Assembly: GCA_949297565.1 (NCBI GenBank)
Contig: CASFUI010000001.1
Location: 1-9,745, forward strand
From: an uncultured Eubacteriales bacterium
GTDB taxonomy: Bacteria; Bacillota; Clostridia; Lachnospirales; Lachnospiraceae
Direction: 5' to 3'
Length of the DNA: 9,745 nt
Shown: piece by piece, positions 1 through 6,488 of the stretch
Layout of the letters: every line of letters starts with the position of its first letter
Position numbering within the stretch: the first letter of the stretch is position 1
Position numbers and translations under genes: made by a program
Notes under the pieces: model-generated
What the model saw: the letters and a program-made list of their open reading frames with translations, nothing else
Database searches by the model: none
What the model was told of the DNA's origin: nothing

Positions 1-1436
1 ACTGCATTTCACAGTGGGGACAGGATTTCAGACCAAGCTACCTTAAAATTGTAAATCTGATAAAGATGCTGCCGAAAAGACCGGTGGTAAGCGCGTTTAC
101 GGCTACGGCTACGGCGGCTGTAAAGGACGACATAGCGTGTGTGCTGGGGCTTGAGAAGCCTTTTGTGAAGGTTACGGGCTTTGACAGGGAAAATCTCTAC
201 TTTGAGGTAAGACACCCTAAGCACAAGGACGCCGAGGTACTCGACTATGTGCTGTCTCATCGAGGGGAGAGCGGTATAATATACTGCGCCACAAGAAAAA
301 ATGTGGATAAGGTATATCTTATGCTTAAAAAGAACGGCGTTGCCGCAACGAGATACCACGCCGGGCTCGACAACGATATGCGAAGGGAAAATCAGTCCCG
401 ATTTATTTATGACGAGACGCCTGTGATTGTGGCGACAAATGCTTTCGGAATGGGAATAGATAAGTCAAATGTCAGATATGTCCTGCATTATAACATGCCT
501 CAGTGTATTGAAAATTATTATCAGGAGGCGGGAAGAGCGGGCAGGGACGGAGCTCCCGCGGAGTGCATACTGCTGTTCTCGCCGCAGGACGTTATAATAA
601 ATGAGTTTCTTATTGACAGCAAGGGTGAAAACAGCGAATTTACAGAGCAGGAAAAGGCGGCTGTGCGTGAAAATGACATACGCAGGCTTAAGAAGATGCG
701 TTATTACTGCAATACAAAGGATTGCCTGCGGGAGTATATGCTTAACTACTTCGGCGAGTATTCGGGAAGGAACGACTGCCAAAACTGCGGCAACTGCTCC
801 GCGGTGTTTGAGGAGCGTGACGTCACGGATATTGCCGTAAATATTTTAAAGACCGTTAATGAGTGTCATGCCCGTTTCGGAGCGGGAGTGATAGTCGGAA
901 CGCTGCGAGGTGAAAACAAGGCGAAGCTTAAAAGCTACGGCGTCAGCAGATACAGCACCTTCGGCATTTACAGGGGAGTCAGTGAAAATCTTATAAAGGG
1001 TGTCATTGAGGAAATGCTTCTGGAGGGAATTCTTGCCGAGAGCGACGATATGTATCATCTTCTCAGAGCGACAGACGAGGCGCAGGGATTGCTCTCGGGA
1101 GAGCTGCGCATGACAATAAAATGGTCTGAGAGGAAAGAGGCTGTAAAGCCTGAAAAAACGGCCAAGAGTAAATCCGCTGCCGCCTCAGAGCTTGACGCCG
1201 ATGGGCTTTTGCTGTTTGAGAGGCTGCGCAAAGTGCGGCTTGAAATTGCGAGAAGAGAAAATGTTCCGCCTTATATTGTATTTTCGGACAAGACGCTTGC
1301 CGATATGTGCGCAAAGCGTCCGCGCACAAAAGAGGAAATGCTCGAGGTAAACGGCGTGGGCGAGAATAAATATAATCGTTACGGAAAGCAGTTTCTTGAC
1401 TGCATTGTGAAAGCAAAAAGCTCTGATGGCAGATGA
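1..1436 (+). CDS. recQ: ATP-dependent DNA helicase RecQ, 5'-truncated by the window edge
   Basis: Superfamily 2 3'-to-5' DNA helicase of recombination and replication-fork repair. The frame is open from base 3, before the first ATG at 66, and begins with CISQWGQDFRPSY, the aromatic-rich loop typical of RecQ, so the gene starts upstream and lacks about 130 residues here (motifs I, Ia and the DExH box). Visible: FTATAT motif (96-113), second RecA-like domain with motif IV (GIIYCATRKN), motif V (ATNAFGMGIDK) and motif VI (QEAGRAGRDG, 522-551). Then comes the zinc-binding region with cysteines between 708 and 797 (C-x4-C then CQNCGNC), a winged-helix RQC region and a C-terminal HRDC domain (about 1197-1420). 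The 477 visible residues fit a usual length of about 600. The stop is TGA 1434-1436. The full domain set makes identification safe; no frameshift is seen. Confidence 0.96.
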   Translation, partial: CISQWGQDFRPSYLKIVNLIKMLPKRPVVSAFTATATAAVKDDIACVLGLEKPFVKVTGFDRENLYFEVRHPKHKDAEVLDYVLSHRGESGIIYCATRKNVDKVYLMLKKNGVAATRYHAGLDNDMRRENQSRFIYDETPVIVATNAFGMGIDKSNVRYVLHYNMPQCIENYYQEAGRAGRDGAPAECILLFSPQDVIINEFLIDSKGENSEFTEQEKAAVRENDIRRLKKMRYYCNTKDCLREYMLNYFGEYSGRNDCQNCGNCSAVFEERDVTDIAVNILKTVNECHARFGAGVIVGTLRGENKAKLKSYGVSRYSTFGIYRGVSENLIKGVIEEMLLEGILAESDDMYHLLRATDEAQGLLSGELRMTIKWSERKEAVKPEKTAKSKSAAASELDADGLLLFERLRKVRLEIARRENVPPYIVFSDKTLADMCAKRPRTKEEMLEVNGVGENKYNRYGKQFLDCIVKAKSSDGR

Positions 1437-1462
1437 GAAACCGCCTGCGCGGATTTCTCATC
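1432..1462 (+). terminator. Hairpin overlapping the recQ stop codon, possible terminator
   Basis: GATGAGAAA (1432-1440) pairs with TTTCTCATC (1454-1462), and inside it CCGC pairs with GCGG around a 4-nt loop, with one bulged A at 1453. The 13-bp stem is strong, but no T tract follows (GCCTCTTCGCG). It may be a 3'-end processing or stability hairpin, or a weak terminator before the MATE gene. The stem is seen in the sequence; the role is inferred. Confidence 0.45.
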
Positions 1463-1530
1463 GCCTCTTCGCGACAAGCCGCTCAGGAAATTGATTATTT
1501 AGGAAAAAGGATAAGAGGAGAAAATAAAAA

Positions 1531-2865
1531 ATGGTTAAGGATATGACGAAGGGCTCTCCGATGAAGCTGATTTTAGGCTTTGCGGTGCCTATGCTGTTCG
1601 GTATGCTGTTTCAGCAGTTTTACAATCTGGTAGATACGATGATTGTCGGAAAGACGCTTGGAGTGGACGCGCTTGCGGGCGTAGGCGCTACGGCGGGAAT
1701 TAATTTTATGATTATCGGTTTCTGTATGGGAGTGTGCAACGGCTTTGCGATTCCCGTGGCGCAGCAGTTCGGGGCGGGAAAGTATTCTGAGCTCAGAAAA
1801 TATGTATTTAACGGTTATATATGCAGCGCTGTATTTGCCGTTGTCCTTACGGCGGCAGCCGTTATAGGGTGCAGCGCTATACTTAAGCTGCTTCGCACTC
1901 CGGAAAATATCTTCGGGTATGCGTATGACTATATTGTTGTTATTTTTGCCGGTATTCCAACCGTGTTTTTATATAATATGGTTTCGGGTGTGATACGCTC
2001 TCTGGGAGACAGTAAGACGCCTGTATATTTTCTTGTGGTTTCAGCGGTTATAAATATAGTGCTGGATTTCGTGTTTATTCTGAATTTCAATATGGGAGTT
2101 GCGGGCGCCGCGTGGGCTACCGATATATCCCAGCTTGTATCCGGCGCCGCATGTTATCTTTATATGAAGAAAAAATATGAAATCTTAAAATTTGAAAAAT
2201 CCGAACGGAAAATTGGGAAAAAATATGTGCGCAACCTGTGTGTGAACGGGATACCTATGGGGCTTCAATACTCTATAACAGCGATAGGAAGCGTTATATT
2301 GCAGGCTGCCGTAAATATGCTCGGCTCGGTTTATGTTGCTGCCATGACGGCGGGCTCCAAAATATTTACATTTACCTGCTGCCCGTTTGACGCGCTTGGC
2401 TCAACAATGGCGACCTACGGCGGGCAGAATGTCGGCGCGGGAAAATACGACAGGCTCGGCAAGGGAATACGCGCCGCAGGAATAATAGGTATCGTGTACA
2501 GCGTGGCTGCGCTCATACTTTTGTATTTCTTCGCAAATTATATTTCGCTTTTGTTTGTTGACGCGGGTGAGACGGAAATCATAAATCTTACACACAGATA
2601 TATCGTGTACTGTGCGCTGTTTTACATTCCTCTGACCTTTGTAAATGTTATCCGCTTCTGCATTCAGGGAATGGGCTTTTCGACCTTTGCTATTCTGGCA
2701 GGCGTGTTTGAGATGGCGGCGAGAACATTTGTAGCTCTTGCTCTTGTGCCGGTTATGGGCTACAACGGAGCCTGCCTTGCAAATCCGTTCGCGTGGATTG
2801 CGGCTGATATATTCCTTGTGCCTGCTTTTATTTACTGCCGAAACAGACTTATCAGAATTTCATAA
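1531..2865 (+). CDS. MATE-family multidrug/sodium antiporter
   Basis: A 444-residue polytopic inner-membrane protein of the MATE (multidrug and toxic compound extrusion) family. These proteins expel organic cations or other drugs in exchange for Na+ or H+. The N terminus (MTKGSPMKLILGFAVPMLFG) and the following FYNLVDTMIVGKTLG segment (residues 30-44) are typical of Clostridia MATE proteins. The two-lobed architecture shows in the repeated motif QFGAGKY (first half) and GGQNVGAGKYDR (second half). Hydrophobic segments fit about 12 membrane helices, and the length is normal (440-460). The start is supported by AGAGGAG about 11 bases before the ATG. The stop TAA lies inside the end of the convergent mgtE gene. 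The substrate cannot be read from sequence, so I give no gene symbol. It looks like a single-gene unit 94 bp after recQ. Confidence 0.93.
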   Translation: MVKDMTKGSPMKLILGFAVPMLFGMLFQQFYNLVDTMIVGKTLGVDALAGVGATAGINFMIIGFCMGVCNGFAIPVAQQFGAGKYSELRKYVFNGYICSAVFAVVLTAAAVIGCSAILKLLRTPENIFGYAYDYIVVIFAGIPTVFLYNMVSGVIRSLGDSKTPVYFLVVSAVINIVLDFVFILNFNMGVAGAAWATDISQLVSGAACYLYMKKKYEILKFEKSERKIGKKYVRNLCVNGIPMGLQYSITAIGSVILQAAVNMLGSVYVAAMTAGSKIFTFTCCPFDALGSTMATYGGQNVGAGKYDRLGKGIRAAGIIGIVYSVAALILLYFFANYISLLFVDAGETEIINLTHRYIVYCALFYIPLTFVNVIRFCIQGMGFSTFAILAGVFEMAARTFVALALVPVMGYNGACLANPFAWIAADIFLVPAFIYCRNRLIRIS

Positions 2866-4279
2866 TCTCAATCAGGAAAAACCATGCGAGTCCGTAATAT
2901 GTGATAACTGCTACAAGGTCGTTTACAGTGGTAATCAGCGGTCCTGATGCTACTGCGGGGTCGATATTTATTTTCTTGAAAAATATAGGTATAAGAGTTC
3001 CGACAAGGCTTGATATAAACATTGCCAGCATAAGCGCGGCTCCTATGCAGAGCGATATGCAGAGTGAAAATGTAAGGCTTTCTCCCTTGAAAAGGAAGAT
3101 ATATCCGCCGATGCATACAAGTGAGAGCAGGCCGAGGATAAATCCGTTTACAAGCCCTACTTTTCCCTCTTTAAATACAAGTCCGAACTTCTGCTTTGCC
3201 GAGAGCTCTTCATCCATAAGTACACGGATAGTTACTGCAAGGGACTGTGTTCCCACATTTCCAGCCATATCGAGAATAAGAGACTGGAAACACATTACAA
3301 TCGTGAGCTGAGCCACAACAGTCTCAAACATTCCGACAACAGAGGATACCAGGAGTCCGAGCCCCAAGAGTATGACGAGCCACGGCAGACGTTTTTTGAT
3401 GCTGTCCTTAAGAGGCTCGTGCAGATCCTCCTCTGAGGTGAGGCCTGCAAGCATCGCGTAGTCCTCGCCCATCTCGTCGTCGACAACCTTGATAATATCC
3501 TGCGCCGTGATTACTCCGAGAAGCCTGTTGTTTTCATCGAGAGCAGGGATAGAATCCTCTGAGTAGTCCTTAATCCATTCTATGCACTCGTCAATATTTT
3601 CCTTTGCGTACACAAATGGGTATGAGGTCACAATAAGCTCTGAGAGCGGCATGTCGGCTCTCGCGATAATCAAATCGTTGAGAGTTATCGCTCCGCAGAA
3701 CACATCATTTTCGTCGACAACATAAAGCGTCGAGATATTGTCGTTTTCCGCCGCCTGCTTTACAAGCTCACGCATAGCCTGCTTGATGCTTAAGCATGAG
3801 CGTATTGATATAAAGTTGGTGGTCATTTTGCTGCCTATCTGGTCATCGTCAAAAGATGATATAAGGGAAATATCCTTTCTTGCGTCATTTCCGATAAGCT
3901 CAATAAGGTCGTCGCGAGTATTTTTGTCAAGCTGCCTTAAAACATAGACAGCCTTGTCCGCATCCATTTCAGATATGACAGAAGTCCTCTTTTTTATATC
4001 CATCTCCTTGAAATATTCGGAAATATGTTCCTCATCAACATACTCAAATATTTCCGAGAGCGCGTCTATATCCAAAATACGGTAAAGGCGCTGGCGTTCC
4101 GCTACGCTCATATTGTCAAGAGCCGCGGCAATATCGTTTTCGTGGTAGTCTAACAGCCTGTCTTTAATCTGTACAGGGGATGCGCTGCTTCTGATAATCG
4201 AAGCGATTTCTTTCTCATAGTCAGGCTTAATTGAAGCCATTTCTTCTGCGGTAGGCTTTAAGATGTTCTTTTCTTCCAT
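2852..4279 (-). CDS. mgtE: Magnesium transporter MgtE
   Basis: A 475-residue Mg2+ channel/transporter of the MgtE family, acting as a dimer in the cytoplasmic membrane. Domains in order: MgtE N-terminal helical superhelix (about residues 25-145), two CBS domains (about 150-205 and 215-270) that bind Mg2+ in known MgtE proteins and gate the pore, a connecting 'plug' helix (about 275-298), then five membrane helices (about 300-470). The signature AGNVGTQSLAVTIR (339-352) and the final GPLITTVND (446-454) are hallmark pore motifs; Asp454 matches the pore aspartate of studied MgtE proteins. The length is normal for the family. The start is set by AAAGGAG six bases before the ATG. A leader of about 475 nt precedes it. 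The 3' end overlaps the convergent MATE gene by 14 bp, with no terminator visible between them. Confidence 0.96.
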   Translation of the reverse strand: MEEKNILKPTAEEMASIKPDYEKEIASIIRSSASPVQIKDRLLDYHENDIAAALDNMSVAERQRLYRILDIDALSEIFEYVDEEHISEYFKEMDIKKRTSVISEMDADKAVYVLRQLDKNTRDDLIELIGNDARKDISLISSFDDDQIGSKMTTNFISIRSCLSIKQAMRELVKQAAENDNISTLYVVDENDVFCGAITLNDLIIARADMPLSELIVTSYPFVYAKENIDECIEWIKDYSEDSIPALDENNRLLGVITAQDIIKVVDDEMGEDYAMLAGLTSEEDLHEPLKDSIKKRLPWLVILLGLGLLVSSVVGMFETVVAQLTIVMCFQSLILDMAGNVGTQSLAVTIRVLMDEELSAKQKFGLVFKEGKVGLVNGFILGLLSLVCIGGYIFLFKGESLTFSLCISLCIGAALMLAMFISSLVGTLIPIFFKKINIDPAVASGPLITTVNDLVAVITYYGLAWFFLIEIMKF

Positions 4280-4312
4280 TTCATGCTCCTTTCCTGCCTG
4301 TCGGCGATGTCA

Positions 4313-4410
4313 GTTAAACCGCATGACAAAATAAGCCTCACGGTACAGCTTCGTTACAGCAGGAATTTCACAGCGCAAAAAACGCATAGAAAACCAAGCC
4401 TCACGGCACA
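4313..4410 (-). repeat. Imperfect direct repeat in the distal mgtE leader
   Basis: Two copies with a 63-bp period: plus-strand 4321-4343 and 4384-4406 match at 18 of 23 positions and share AAGCCTCACGG exactly (minus strand CCGTGAGGCTT). Weaker similarity extends a few bases on both sides. They lie between the terminator-like hairpin and the mgtE ribosome binding site. They may be duplicated RNA elements or protein sites, or the relic of a local duplication. Confidence 0.55.
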
Positions 4411-4488
4411 CAAAACCGGATGGCAGAATAACGTAATGCAGTTAGATGAATGATGATTAATTGCCTGAAAAAAGCACGAAGAAAAGAA

Positions 4489-4620
4489 TTAAAAAGAATG
4501 CTGTGTAAAACAGCCGCAAAAATGAGACCCATCAGACAGAAGCTTCAATGGGCATTTTTTAATATTCTTCTGTTTCTTGCAGACAATTATAATACTTCGC
4601 CCGTAACTGTCGTCAGACAT
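4489..4620 (-). CDS. Possible 43-residue leader peptide ORF in the mgtE leader
   Basis: An ATG at 4620 stands five bases after GAGGTG, a plausible ribosome binding site, and opens a 43-codon frame ending in TAA at 4489-4491. The product starts MSDDSYGRSIIIV and is rich in Lys and Cys. It matches no family I know. The frame runs through the antiterminator junction and the terminator-like hairpin, so ribosomes translating it would disturb both folds. Leader peptides controlling Mg2+ transporters are known in enterobacteria (mgtL, mgtP), but nothing here proves homology. It could equally be a chance frame whose SD-like bases serve the RNA fold. Confidence 0.25.
   Translation of the reverse strand: MSDDSYGRSIIIVCKKQKNIKKCPLKLLSDGSHFCGCFTQHSF
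4518..4560 (-). terminator. Terminator-like hairpin inside the mgtE leader
   Basis: On the minus strand AAAAAATG then CCCAT (4560 to 4548) pairs with ATGGG (4532-4528), and after a 3-nt bulge with CATTTTT (4524-4518). That gives 5 + 7 bp with a 15-nt loop. The T tract is short and partly paired. The 3' arm is also complementary to GTGAGACCAT at 4619-4628, which would prevent this hairpin, so it looks like the switchable part of an attenuator. A second small hairpin, GCTGT/ACAGC (4500-4514), followed by ATTCTTTTT lies just downstream. Confidence 0.5.
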
Positions 4621-4739
4621 GGTCTCACCTCAATTCGTATAATATTTTTATGGCAGCGGCATACGCGGACATGTTCAAATGTACACACGGCTGCTGCGCT
4701 ATGTCAGGCGCCACGAAACCTGTCCGTAGGCATCTGACT

Positions 4740-4755
4740 TGCAGGAATTCCTGCA
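4740..4755 (-). repeat. Perfect 16-bp palindrome at the mgtE transcription start
   Basis: TGCAGGAATTCCTGCA is its own reverse complement and covers roughly +1 to +16 of the mgtE transcript. It could be an operator for a dimeric repressor, or a 5'-terminal RNA hairpin. The sequence does not decide between them. Confidence 0.6.
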
Positions 4756-4761
4756 CTTTCG

Positions 4762-4789
4762 ATTATAACATTTAAAAAATTTATGTCAA
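4762..4789 (-). promoter_or_regulatory. Sigma-A promoter of mgtE
   Basis: On the minus strand, perfect -35 TTGACA (4784-4789) and perfect -10 TATAAT (4762-4767) with a 16-bp spacer. Transcription should begin near 4755-4757, at the edge of the TGCAGGAATTCCTGCA palindrome. A consensus-strength promoter suits a gene held in check by its leader. Confidence 0.85.
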
Positions 4790-4812
4790 TTAAAAACGAC
4801 TTTATAAATACG

Positions 4813-4884
4813 AAAAAAGCAGCTTCTGTATATAAACGGATGCATGTTTAGTCATACGCATCTTTTATATTACGGATGCTGCTT
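4813..4884 (-). terminator. Rho-independent terminator of spoIIID
   Basis: A long imperfect hairpin: AAGCAGC (4817-4823) pairs with GCTGCTT (4878-4884), further in GTATATAA pairs with TTATATTAC (one bulge), then GATGC with GCATC. On the minus strand the closing GCTGC runs straight into six T (4813-4818). It lies about 70 nt past the spoIIID stop and separates that gene from the mgtE promoter. Confidence 0.75.
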
Positions 4885-4929
4885 ATCGCTGATAATGCTT
4901 ATGTGAACAAGCGTATTGTTTTTACATAT

Positions 4930-4943
4930 GCCGCTTATGCGGC
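4930..4943 (-). other. Short perfect hairpin just after spoIIID
   Basis: GCCGC-TTAT-GCGGC on the plus strand, 10 nt beyond the spoIIID stop. No T tract follows on the minus strand. It is probably a 3'-end stability hairpin or an accessory to the longer terminator at 4813-4884. Confidence 0.4.
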
Positions 4944-4952
4944 GGTTATCTG

Positions 4953-5210
4953 CTATGTATCGTGTTCGCTGAGATATTTTTCCCTTGTTGCCATTCCGCC
5001 GCGGATGTGTCGCTCCTGTTTATTTATATCCAGAACCTTCCTGGCTTCTTTGGCCAATGAAGGATTAATCCTGGCAAGTCTTGAGGTCACATCCTTATGA
5101 ACCGTGCTCTTGCTTACGCCGAACTTCCTTGCGGTCTGTCTTACAGTTGCCTTGGTCTCAATAATGTATTCGGCAGTTTTAACGGCACGTTCTTCAATAT
5201 ATCCTTTCAA
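4953..5210 (-). CDS. spoIIID: Sporulation transcriptional regulator SpoIIID
   Basis: A small DNA-binding protein that, in Bacillus subtilis and Clostridia, works with sigma-E in the mother cell to activate or repress genes during engulfment and later. The 85 residues follow the family closely: KGYIEERAV at the N terminus, a helix-turn-helix (about residues 22-44, with TARKFGVSKSTVHKD), LARINPSLAKEARKVL, and the C-terminal HIRGGMATREKYL. I chose the TTG at 5210-5208 as start: an AGGGG six bases before it can serve as ribosome binding site, and it gives the family-typical start (M)KGYIEER. An ATG five codons upstream (5225) has no ribosome binding site and lies in an inverted repeat. The gene is 63 bp downstream of the HD-GYP gene on the same strand, so readthrough could co-transcribe them. 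Its presence implies an endospore-forming lineage. Confidence 0.94.
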   Translation of the reverse strand: MKGYIEERAVKTAEYIIETKATVRQTARKFGVSKSTVHKDVTSRLARINPSLAKEARKVLDINKQERHIRGGMATREKYLSEHDT

Positions 5211-5220
5211 GCAAAACCCC

Positions 5221-5267
5221 TGCATATTTGTTTGTATAGCATATTCTTATACAGAGACAAATATGCA
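5221..5267. repeat. Inverted repeat directly upstream of spoIIID, possible operator
   Basis: TGCATATTTGT (5221-5231) and ACAAATATGCA (5257-5267) are perfect 11-bp inverted arms; a second nested pair GTATA/TATAC lies inside (5234-5238, 5248-5252). No T tract follows in either direction, so it is unlikely to be the HD-GYP terminator. Each arm ends in an ACAAAT that matches 9 of 10 positions of the B. subtilis SpoIIID consensus WWRRACARNY, as AGAGACAAAT and ACAAACAAAT in opposite orientation. Autoregulation by SpoIIID is an inference from this. Confidence 0.5.
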
Positions 5268-5273
5268 TGGACG

Positions 5274-6404
5274 TTAAAGTATGGCGGTTATGTTTAAATC
5301 AGGTCTCTTGGATAAATCTAAAAATTCGCCGCCGCATTTTACGACAGGACAGCTTAAATTTTTATCGTTTATAAGTATTACCTCACCCACCTCGCCGTCG
5401 GACAGTTTTACGTTTGTGTGAATGTATGATGATACAACATTCTTTAAAAACGGAAGCGCAAACGCGGGATCAAGTGTAGTAAAGCATTCCTGCTCCATGA
5501 GGTGAATTACCGTAAACGGGCATACGGCGCCGCGGTATACCCTGTCGGAGGTCATGGCGTCATATATATCCGCAATAGATATTATCTTTGCAAAATCAGG
5601 AATTCTGTCTCTTGTAAGACCGAATGGGTAGCCGGTGCCGTTGCATTTTTCATGGTGAAGAAGGCATGCCTCCTTGATGCGTGCGTCAATGTTTTTGTCC
5701 TTGATAATATCATAGCCGAAATTTACATGCTTTTTCATCACATCAAATTCGGCTGCTGTAAGTTTTCCCGGCTTGTTGAGAATTTCCTCGGGAACACGCA
5801 TCTTTCCTATGTCGTGCAGCAGTCCGCACAGAGTCAAAATACGTATGTCATCCTCGGAGCAGCCAAGCCATTGACCGATTATTGAAGCGACAAGAGCAAC
5901 ATTGATGCTGTGCGCATATGTAAGGTCATCGAACTGGCGCAGACAGTGGAGCATATCAAACATCTGAAGACTGTTTGAATATTTTGACATGAGCGAAAGC
6001 GGGTATATGAGAAGCGATTCCTCGTCAACGTTACTGTTTCGGTTTACGATATCGTTTAACTGGTTTTTTAAATCGGATACGCCCGTGGTATATTCACTGC
6101 GGAAGGCTTTAAACTGCTCGCTGCCGCGTATCTTTTCAAAATATGTAGAGGTGTCGGCGGCGGGAGCCTTTGGAGCCGGCGGAATATCAACAATGTTAAT
6201 TTCAAGAATATGATAGCCTGAAATCTTTGCTATTATATCCATGTCGAGAGTTGTTCCGCGTGCGGCTATAAGCGAGCCGTCGCTTTTTATAACATCTCTG
6301 GAGAGCACCATGCCTTCTTCGGCGTCAAATATAAAAATAGTTTTCTCCTGGCTCTTATTTTGGGCGCTGTTTTTATTACTGACAGATGTTGAATTATTCT
6401 GCAT
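5274..6404 (-). CDS. HD-GYP domain protein, probable cyclic-di-GMP phosphodiesterase
   Basis: A predicted cytoplasmic protein of 376 residues. The N-terminal part (about 22-75) has the EGMVLSRDVIKSDGSLIAARGTTL pattern often found ahead of HD-GYP domains; a middle helical linker follows. The HD-GYP domain (about 155-325) carries H165 in YAHSINVA, HDIGK (197-201), H226, HHEKCNGTGYP (250-260) and ADIYDAMTSDR (278-288). These are the metal-binding and GYP residues of enzymes that hydrolyse cyclic-di-GMP, and none is missing. The C-terminal GEVILINDKNLSCPVVK is a common tail. The frame opens at 6521, but the consensus promoter at 6442-6470 lies inside that extension. I take the ATG at 6404, with GAGG 11 bases upstream, as the start. 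No sensor or membrane segment is seen, so the input signal is unknown. Confidence 0.9.
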   Translation of the reverse strand: MQNNSTSVSNKNSAQNKSQEKTIFIFDAEEGMVLSRDVIKSDGSLIAARGTTLDMDIIAKISGYHILEINIVDIPPAPKAPAADTSTYFEKIRGSEQFKAFRSEYTTGVSDLKNQLNDIVNRNSNVDEESLLIYPLSLMSKYSNSLQMFDMLHCLRQFDDLTYAHSINVALVASIIGQWLGCSEDDIRILTLCGLLHDIGKMRVPEEILNKPGKLTAAEFDVMKKHVNFGYDIIKDKNIDARIKEACLLHHEKCNGTGYPFGLTRDRIPDFAKIISIADIYDAMTSDRVYRGAVCPFTVIHLMEQECFTTLDPAFALPFLKNVVSSYIHTNVKLSDGEVGEVILINDKNLSCPVVKCGGEFLDLSKRPDLNITAIL

Positions 6405-6441
6405 AGATGTTAAAACCTCATTTCCCGTAATGCTTATGTGA

Positions 6442-6470
6442 ATTATAAGAAATTTAGGGGTAAATGTCAA
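6442..6470 (-). promoter_or_regulatory. Sigma-A promoter of the HD-GYP gene
   Basis: On the minus strand, -35 TTGACA (6465-6470) and -10 TATAAT (6442-6447), both perfect, with the ideal 17-bp spacer. The start would lie near 6435, leaving a 5' UTR of about 30 nt before the ATG at 6404. It also rules out the earlier in-frame ATG at 6521. Confidence 0.85.
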
Positions 6471-6488
6471 TTTTATGATATTAAATAC

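Larger units (their letters stand above)
4280..4756 (-). promoter_or_regulatory. Long structured mgtE leader, candidate riboswitch-type attenuator
   Basis: A transcript from the promoter at 4762-4789 would carry about 475 untranslated nt before mgtE. Read 5' to 3' on the minus strand it shows: a 16-nt palindrome at its very start (4740-4755); a stem GTCAG/CTGAC (4734-4738 with 4703-4707) continued by GCC/GGC and ACG/CGT; a stem GCAGCAGC/GCCGCTGC (4690-4697 with 4653-4660, one mismatch); a three-way junction closed by 4619-4628 with 4522-4532; and a terminator-like hairpin (4518-4560) that shares the 4522-4532 strand with the junction. Leaders of mgtE genes often hold an M-box magnesium riboswitch. 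I looked for the M-box core and did not find it, so the ligand is unknown. The structures were found by eye, not by a folding program. Confidence 0.55.

Noticed and set aside
4450..4737. Plus-strand open frame of 95 codons opposite the mgtE leader
   Set aside because: No ribosome binding site or recognisable protein; it lies antisense to a well-supported promoter and leader.
4280..4760. M-box (ykoK) magnesium riboswitch upstream of mgtE
   Set aside because: Expected from gene context, and a GAGGTGAG resembles part of the M-box start, but the GCTGCTGCCC and GACGCCAATGGG-type core segments are absent in the right order. I annotate only an unclassified structured leader.
5211..5225. ATG at 5225 as the spoIIID start
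   Set aside because: No ribosome binding site precedes it, the five extra residues (MQGFC) are foreign to the family, and it falls in the inverted repeat. The TTG at 5210 fits better.
5221..5267. Rho-independent terminator for the HD-GYP gene
   Set aside because: The stem is long but followed by GGGGTTTTGC, with no proper T tract, and it adjoins the spoIIID ribosome binding site. An operator or leader element is likelier.
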